A stretch of DNA of 64,000 nucleotides from the NCBI GenBank assembly GCA_965225625.1, contig CBDDBH010000030.1:124001-188000 (forward strand), read 5' to 3'. The stretch's first letter is position 1, and each line of letters begins with the position of its first letter. Both the position numbers and the translations under genes were made by a program. Of the stretch, positions 62,818 to 64,000 are shown piece by piece. Source of the DNA: CBDDBH01 sp965225625. Its GTDB lineage: Bacteria > Pseudomonadota > Gammaproteobacteria > JADZEE01. Under the pieces are notes generated by a model that searched no databases, had not been told where the DNA came from, and worked only from the letters and a program-made list of their open reading frames with translations.

Positions 62818-62832
62818 CCCGTATATTGCAAG
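62817..62832 (-). repeat. Recurring intergenic motif, variant on the minus strand
   Basis: Read on the minus strand, the sequence CTTGCAATATACGGGC matches the consensus core (TGCAATAT-CGGG) with one substitution. It lies in the gap between convergent glcD and the GGDEF gene. Confidence 0.5.
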
Positions 62833-62853
62833 ATAGCCACGTCGCGATCTCGG

Positions 62854-64000
62854 CTACCTTCCGGCCGTCTGCAACAATTGCGATGTGCCCCTTTGAGTGA
62901 TGTTTCTCGTATTTAGGCGAACTCGATTGCGACCTGCGTGTTTAGCATCATAGACGGCTGCGTCCGCAAGTTTGTAAATCGCGTCTGGATCTGTCGTTGC
63001 CGCGTCCAATGCCGCAACACCAATGCTTACCGTAAGATATAAATTTTCCGCAACGCGCGGATGTGCGTGTCTCTCTACCGCTTCCCTGAGCCGTTCTGCT
63101 GTTGCAACGGCAGCCTCCGCATCCGTGTCTGAACAGATCACCAAAAATTCTTCGCCGCCGATACGACATACCTCATCATCGTTACGCGCGGCGCGTCTTA
63201 ATACAGCCGCAATCTCACACAGTGTTCTGTCTCCCTGGGCGTGGCCGTAGGTATCATTGATTATTTTGAAGTGATCAATGTCAACCAGCATGCAGGACAA
63301 TTGCGTAGAGCGGCGGCTGCAGGCCGACCACAACTGGCGCAAGCGCCGCATCGCGTAGCGACGGTTTGGCAGCTTTGTCAACGCGTCCGTCAACGCGGCC
63401 TGTTCGAGGCGGCGATTCGCCACTGCGAGGTCCGCCAGATGCTGGCGATTTTCGTCTTGTTCCCGATCGACGTTTTCACGCAATCGGATTAACCGTTCGG
63501 CACCCTTCAGGCGCGCGTCCAGCACCCGCAGCGCGATCGGCTTCACTATGTAATCGTCGGCCCCGGCCTCAAACGCTTCGACCAGGTGACGTTCTTCTTC
63601 CAGTGCCGTTGCAACGATGACATAGACACGTTGGCCGTCCTGGGTACGGCGCAATAGCTTCAGGAATTTCAGGCCATCGACTTCCGGCATTATCCAATCT
63701 GTAATTACGATCTCCGGGTTGAACTCGATCGCCGCTTGCAGTCCCTGTCTGGCGGATTCGGCTTCCCGAACCTCGTGACCGGCTGCGCGCAGATGCCGCG
63801 TCAACAATTTCAAAGTGCTGGGTTCGTCGTCTACTGCCAAAATTCGCAACGCTCGGACCGACTTCGCAGAACTAGTCGTCGTATTGGACGTTGCCGCGGA
63901 CACTATATCCTCGAACCCCGGAACATCGTAACTGGGTACTTCCAGGATTGAACTCCACTCACGCCACTCCTCAATGGCTCGATCGAACAATTCGGTAAGC
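62854..64000 (-). CDS. Response regulator with GGDEF diguanylate cyclase domain (5' end outside window)
   Basis: Predicted to make cyclic di-GMP. The frame is open to the window edge without a stop, so the N-terminus is probably missing; a TTG at 63990 is the outermost start in view. Visible order is a 45-residue lead, a receiver domain (DDEPSTLKLLTRHL, phospho-acceptor Asp in ITDWIMPEVDG, Lys in YIVKP), a coiled linker and a GGDEF domain with an active GGEEF motif. An RxxD inhibitory site (RNDD) lies five residues before it, implying product inhibition. A second upstream receiver (PleD layout) is possible but not visible. Confidence 0.92.
   Translation of the reverse strand, partial: LTELFDRAIEEWREWSSILEVPSYDVPGFEDIVSAATSNTTTSSAKSVRALRILAVDDEPSTLKLLTRHLRAAGHEVREAESARQGLQAAIEFNPEIVITDWIMPEVDGLKFLKLLRRTQDGQRVYVIVATALEEERHLVEAFEAGADDYIVKPIALRVLDARLKGAERLIRLRENVDREQDENRQHLADLAVANRRLEQAALTDALTKLPNRRYAMRRLRQLWSACSRRSTQLSCMLVDIDHFKIINDTYGHAQGDRTLCEIAAVLRRAARNDDEVCRIGGEEFLVICSDTDAEAAVATAERLREAVERHAHPRVAENLYLTVSIGVAALDAATTDPDAIYKLADAAVYDAKHAGRNRVRLNTRNITQRGTSQLLQTAGR

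Overview
The window is a chromosomal stretch from a gammaproteobacterium, moderately GC-rich by eye. Gene content and order point this way: pyrG-kdsA-eno-ftsB-ispD-ispF; mtnA-gyrA-pheA-tyrA-aroA-cmk-rpsA-ihfB-lapA-lapB-pyrF (the Pseudomonas-type order, but with serC and hisC absent from their usual places); mfd-csiV; glyA-nrdR-ribD-nusB-thiL; mnmA-nudJ; rng-yhdP; and a class I adenylate cyclase gene. Genus cannot be named from sequence alone. No rRNA, tRNA, CRISPR array, prophage or plasmid function was seen. Almost all of it is housekeeping DNA, and the unusual features are three insertion sequences and a set of intergenic repeats.

Layout. 1-4743 (+): CTP synthase (5' end outside the window), KDO8P synthase, enolase, FtsB and two isoprenoid (MEP) enzymes, in tight or overlapping order. 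4769-13355 (-): a purine block, purB, two small uncharacterised genes, purL, followed by an Smr-domain protein and a REC/HD-GYP c-di-GMP phosphodiesterase. 13538-16862: RNase T, then divergent MtaD and MtnA (methylthioadenosine salvage). 17132-27515 (+): GyrA, aromatic amino acid synthesis, CMP kinase, ribosomal protein S1, IHF beta, LapA and LapB. An IS630-type element (27496-28596) sits in the last codons of lapB, just before pyrF. 28608-33602: PyrF, Mfd, CsiV. 33771-40701 (-): a DUF815 ATPase and an adenylate cyclase gene split by an IS1182-type element that itself carries a decayed IS3-type element. 40702-41220: a 519-base gene-free region with mini-hairpins, a 28-bp direct repeat and a recurring 16-base motif. 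41221-45698 (+): GlyA, NrdR, RibD, NusB, ThiL. 45702-48056: a membrane-anchored or secreted DsrE-like protein, a secreted SoxYZ-like carrier and a class II amidotransferase. 48086-62817: fumarase C, aconitase A, MnmA, NudJ, NhaD, YhdP, RNase G and a GlcD-type FAD oxidase. 62854-64000 (-): a REC/GGDEF diguanylate cyclase cut by the window edge.

The most interesting points are: (1) the nested IS1182/IS3 insertion in cyaA, with an exact 4-bp target duplication and an otherwise undamaged cyaA frame of about 943 codons; (2) the IS630 insertion that replaces the native C-terminus of LapB and separates it from an originally overlapping pyrF; (3) a repeated intergenic motif, TTCATGCAATATGCGG, found upstream of several genes, and an associated hairpin array with NGGA tetraloops before glyA; (4) a possible periplasmic sulfur-carrier pair (DsrE-like plus SoxYZ-like) with no sox or dsr operon in view; (5) ribD joined directly to nusB, with no ribE/ribBA/ribH between them.
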